The notes under the pieces are model-generated. The model made no database searches. It was not told the DNA's origin and saw only the letters and a list, made by a program, of their open reading frames with translations. 64,000 bases of DNA from Yponomeuta sedellus (Eukaryota > Arthropoda > Insecta > Lepidoptera > Yponomeutidae), in assembly GCA_934045075.1 (NCBI GenBank), contig OW203747.1, positions 6,778,357-6,842,356 on the forward strand. Reading direction: 5' to 3'. Every line of letters starts with the position of its first letter. Position 1 is the stretch's first letter. Shown in pieces: positions 61,376-64,000 of the stretch. The position numbers and the translations under genes were made by a program.

Positions 61376-62763
61376 TAGGGGAAGGTGAGGTGATACGATC
61401 CCCGTAGGTCAAATGATCCCCCGTCGTAAAACAGAGACAGACAACTAGTGCTATATGTCCAAAAGCACATGAAACATGTTCCCCGCATTCCTGCCAGTTT
61501 CCTCTCCAAGTCTCATGGCGGTGTTAACGCTTGGCGAGATTTTATTTTAAAAAAATAAAAAAGTGTGGCTCTGATCTAAGGTAAGCCTGGTTTTGACCTT
61601 TCACTACTTTTTACAAGTTCATGTTCATTGAAATGTTGTTTTATTTGCGGGTTATAATAGCAATCAGCTAATATTTAAGCAATGTTTGATCACCGCACGC
61701 GGTATTTGAAGGTTATGTTTTGATCGATATCTAGGTTTTTGATGTTTGGGGCGAAATTATCCCTTTCTGTGTGTTTAAAATGATCCCTGGAATCATTTTA
61801 CCTCATTAGTATTTCTTGTTTTTACAGATCATGCCAAGAATTTACATCGATATCAACCCTAGTACGTCCCCACTGCTGGGGCACAGGTCTCTTCCTGCAT
61901 CGTAGGAAGGTTAGGCCATACTCCGCCACGGAGGCCAAGTCCGGGTTGGTGGAGGATTGTAAGACAGTAACGGGCATTACTTTCAGAAGTTATCAAGCCG
62001 CCGATGAAGCCTATGACATGGCCTGACGACTGTCATTAGAAGACAGCGGGCACCAACGGCTTAACGTGCCTTGAGAAGCCCGGAAGCGCTCGGAAAAAGG
62101 CCACTAGCGGTAGTCACGGGACGGTCACCCATCCTGCACCTGACCGCGCCTGAGAATTTATACACACAAAACTAATCACCAAAACTGGTCTGAAGAACAA
62201 ATGCAAAAGGCATTAGATGCTGTCAGAGATGGTATGCCTTACAAAACCGCTAGTAACGAGTTTAAAGTCCCTGTAATGACATTAAAAATGCTTGACTATG
62301 TATATTTTTAATTTTAATTTTGTCCTTTTTGTTAATATGTTAATAAGTAGTTTTATTGATTGAACAGTAGATAATTACAAGAAAAAGATTACTAATGAAA
62401 CTAGAAGACTGTAAAAGTTGTGTAACTTGCTTAAGTACTTCAATTGCTTTGAAGAATACATACTTTATTAACGTATGGTTAATAAAGTATGTATGATCCC
62501 TGGGATTATTTTACCCCTGCCCCAGGGATCATTTTACACATAGGCGTGTATAAAATGATCCTTTACTAGACTTTCACAAAAACCTGTACCTAATACAAAA
62601 AAACTGCATACACATAATAAAAAATAAGTATTCAGTTATAAAGTTAGGTAAATTCGCTATCTCCTACAATAGAAATCTTGTGATTTTCCCTTAAAATTTA
62701 AGTTAAGTTTAGTCACAGTTAAGTTTTTCCCTTAAGGGGATCATTATACCTCACCTTCCCCTA
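61376..62763 (+). mobile_element. pogo-like (Tc1/mariner) element remnant
   Basis: TA target duplications (61376-61377, 62762-62763) flank ends beginning GGGGAAGGTGAGGT on both sides. Subterminal gatccc motifs recur near both ends. An N-terminal transposase fragment starts at 61831 after a tttttacag acceptor. After the SINE it continues NWSEEQMQKALDAVRDGMPY, KTASNEFKVPVMTL, a CENP-B/psq-type helix-turn-helix, and stops soon after. The catalytic region is deleted. Confidence 0.8.
61845..62152 (-). repeat. 5S-headed SINE in the pogo frame, 8-bp target duplication
   Basis: Flanked by agaattta (61837-61844 and 62153-62160). 5'-truncated exactly inside the 5S-like head, at caggcgcggtcagg. Removing it restores the transposase N-terminus in frame. 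Confidence 0.9.
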
Positions 62764-63216
62764 CCAAATAAACGTGTCTATTATAATCTAAAATTAAACA
62801 TGCACATAAAACATTATTACAAACTTATACTTATAACTATAAAAGTAGATAAATGAAACGAAGTATAGTTTAAAGTGGGTATGACGATGTGTGTCATGGC
62901 TTTAAAAAAGGAGTCTACTGGACTATATATTGGACTTTGTCCGTATATATTTCAGATATTCCGACAGATATCCACTGAAATGCGGTATAAGTAATGTGTG
63001 ATACGTATTACGGCTCATACATTACACGGCTGAGCTAAGTAAACACATTGTTTTTGCACACCGATGTAATCACCGATTACGTGAGAAGTTACATAGTCAA
63101 GACGCTGATCTCGAACTAGAATGCCCAGTTCTACGGTTTCCAGGCAAGGACATCACAAGCCCAGAAATACACCCAGACTGAAGCCATTTTTACGAATCAT
63201 AGGTACGACGCTTCCT
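62764..63216. other. No gene seen
   Basis: AT-rich spacer. Confidence 0.4.
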
Positions 63217-63523
63217 GAGTGCTTAGTGCGAGTTTGACAGATCCAATTGAATAACTTTACTACCGCGTTAATCGATCATTGAATAGTGAGTATGAGTAAG
63301 TTAACCGTTCGAACTGGCAAAACGCTGTCATTGTACAACTCGCACTCGCGTTTATTCGTATTTTGGCTGGTAAACGTGTTCACTTCTCAACGTAAACCAT
63401 TACAACTCGCACTCAGCAATTTTAATTTCCATACTTGTCGCTAGGTGGCGCTTCCGCGATGCCATAGAAATATGAGTTTACGTTAACGCGACCGAGTAGT
63501 TAAAAAACTCGCACTAAGCACTC
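63217..63523 (+). mobile_element. 307-bp MITE, copy 3
   Basis: Ends GAGTGCTTAGTGCGAGT and ACTCGCACTAAGCACTC. Same orientation and body as 12500-12801. Confidence 0.8.
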
Positions 63524-63957
63524 AGTGGGAATTGAACCCACGACTATTAGAGGTTGGCAGTCAGCTCTCCATATTGTTCTCTTCTCTTTGCCAAGCGAAA
63601 TAGATCTTCGATGCTGTCAACTCAACTTCGTTCCGATGTTTTAGAGCCATCTTCTTTTTTTACCAGCAAGCGTCTTCCCAACACAAGCTGCGTATCACCA
63701 AAGACGGAGTTTACACGTTCAGTCTGGCGTCAGCATTTCCATCAGTCTGGTTAGATTGACGGCAGACTGATTGTCAGTGAGCGAGATCAGTGAACTGATG
63801 GACCAGACTGACGGATATGTTGATGCTTCTTTTGTCCATTTTTTCTCCAAAATGTTCTAGATTTTGAAATGGTCACCTATAGTTTGACTTGTAACGTTCA
63901 TTAAGCCGCAGTGTGTGCTCTACTTTGGATAAAACCTTTTAATTTCATTTCATTTCT
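63524..63957 (+). repeat. Unassigned sequence and Jockey-like LINE 3' end
   Basis: 63524-63825 is unassigned; a 66-aa plus frame there is unsupported. 63826-63957 is the LINE 3' UTR (ttgtccattttttctccaaa, cattaagccgca) with an (ATTTC)n tail. Confidence 0.65.
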
Positions 63958-64000
63958 TCATCAGCCTGGCATCAATCCGAGCTTAGTCACGTATTTACTT

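Overview
The window looks like a nuclear scaffold from a moth or butterfly. It is AT-rich and intron-rich, and it is saturated with SINEs, truncated LINE ends and small DNA transposons of the kinds usual in Lepidoptera. Host coding sequence is a small minority and sits in short exons with clear GT/AG borders. Most long open frames are repeats read through: SINE antisense frames, LINE tails and a TATC microsatellite.

Region 1 (1-27 kb) is mostly repeats. Its one recognisable host gene is the 3' end of an igloo-like (neuromodulin/neurogranin-like) calmodulin-binding protein. Two IQ-motif exons lie at 10046-10152 and 13644-13751, followed by a long 3' UTR. Near-identical inverted 302-bp MITEs at 12500 and 14791 enclose the last exon. 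The rest is SINEs, LINE ends and a frameshifted Jockey-like reverse transcriptase (24345-25497).

Region 2 (27.4-60.5 kb) holds a cluster of seven loci that I cannot assign to a known family. Each begins with a tiny exon encoding a signal peptide and ending at a phase-0 GT donor. I call them P0(-), P1(+), P2(+), P3(+), P4(+), P5(-) and P6(+). P0/P1 and P5/P6 are divergent pairs 509 and 389 bp apart. P1 and P2 are paralogues: both have a furin-like R-X-K/R-R-D site and a C-terminal membrane segment with a glutamate at the same place. P0, P4 and P5 are longer, Lys/Asn/Thr-rich and carry N-glycosylation sequons. This is the best candidate for an undescribed, fast-evolving system of secreted or membrane proteins.

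The most striking mobile element is nested in an intron of P3. A 3.56-kb DNA transposon (49129-52689) has 26-bp terminal inverted repeats, a 4-bp AGTG target duplication and an RNase H-like DUF7869-type protein. It sits inside a SINE and is itself split by a second SINE. The dominant repeat, about 22 copies, is a SINE whose head resembles 5S rRNA including its internal promoter. A degenerate pogo-like element (61376-62763) is split by one of these SINEs. Other curiosities are a perfect 782-bp TATC array, a 58-bp palindrome, and a LINE that landed on a splice acceptor and duplicated it.

Limits: exon models rest on splice sites, phase and codon sense only. Family names come from memory of motifs, not from searches. 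Repeat ends are accurate to a few bases only where target duplications are described.
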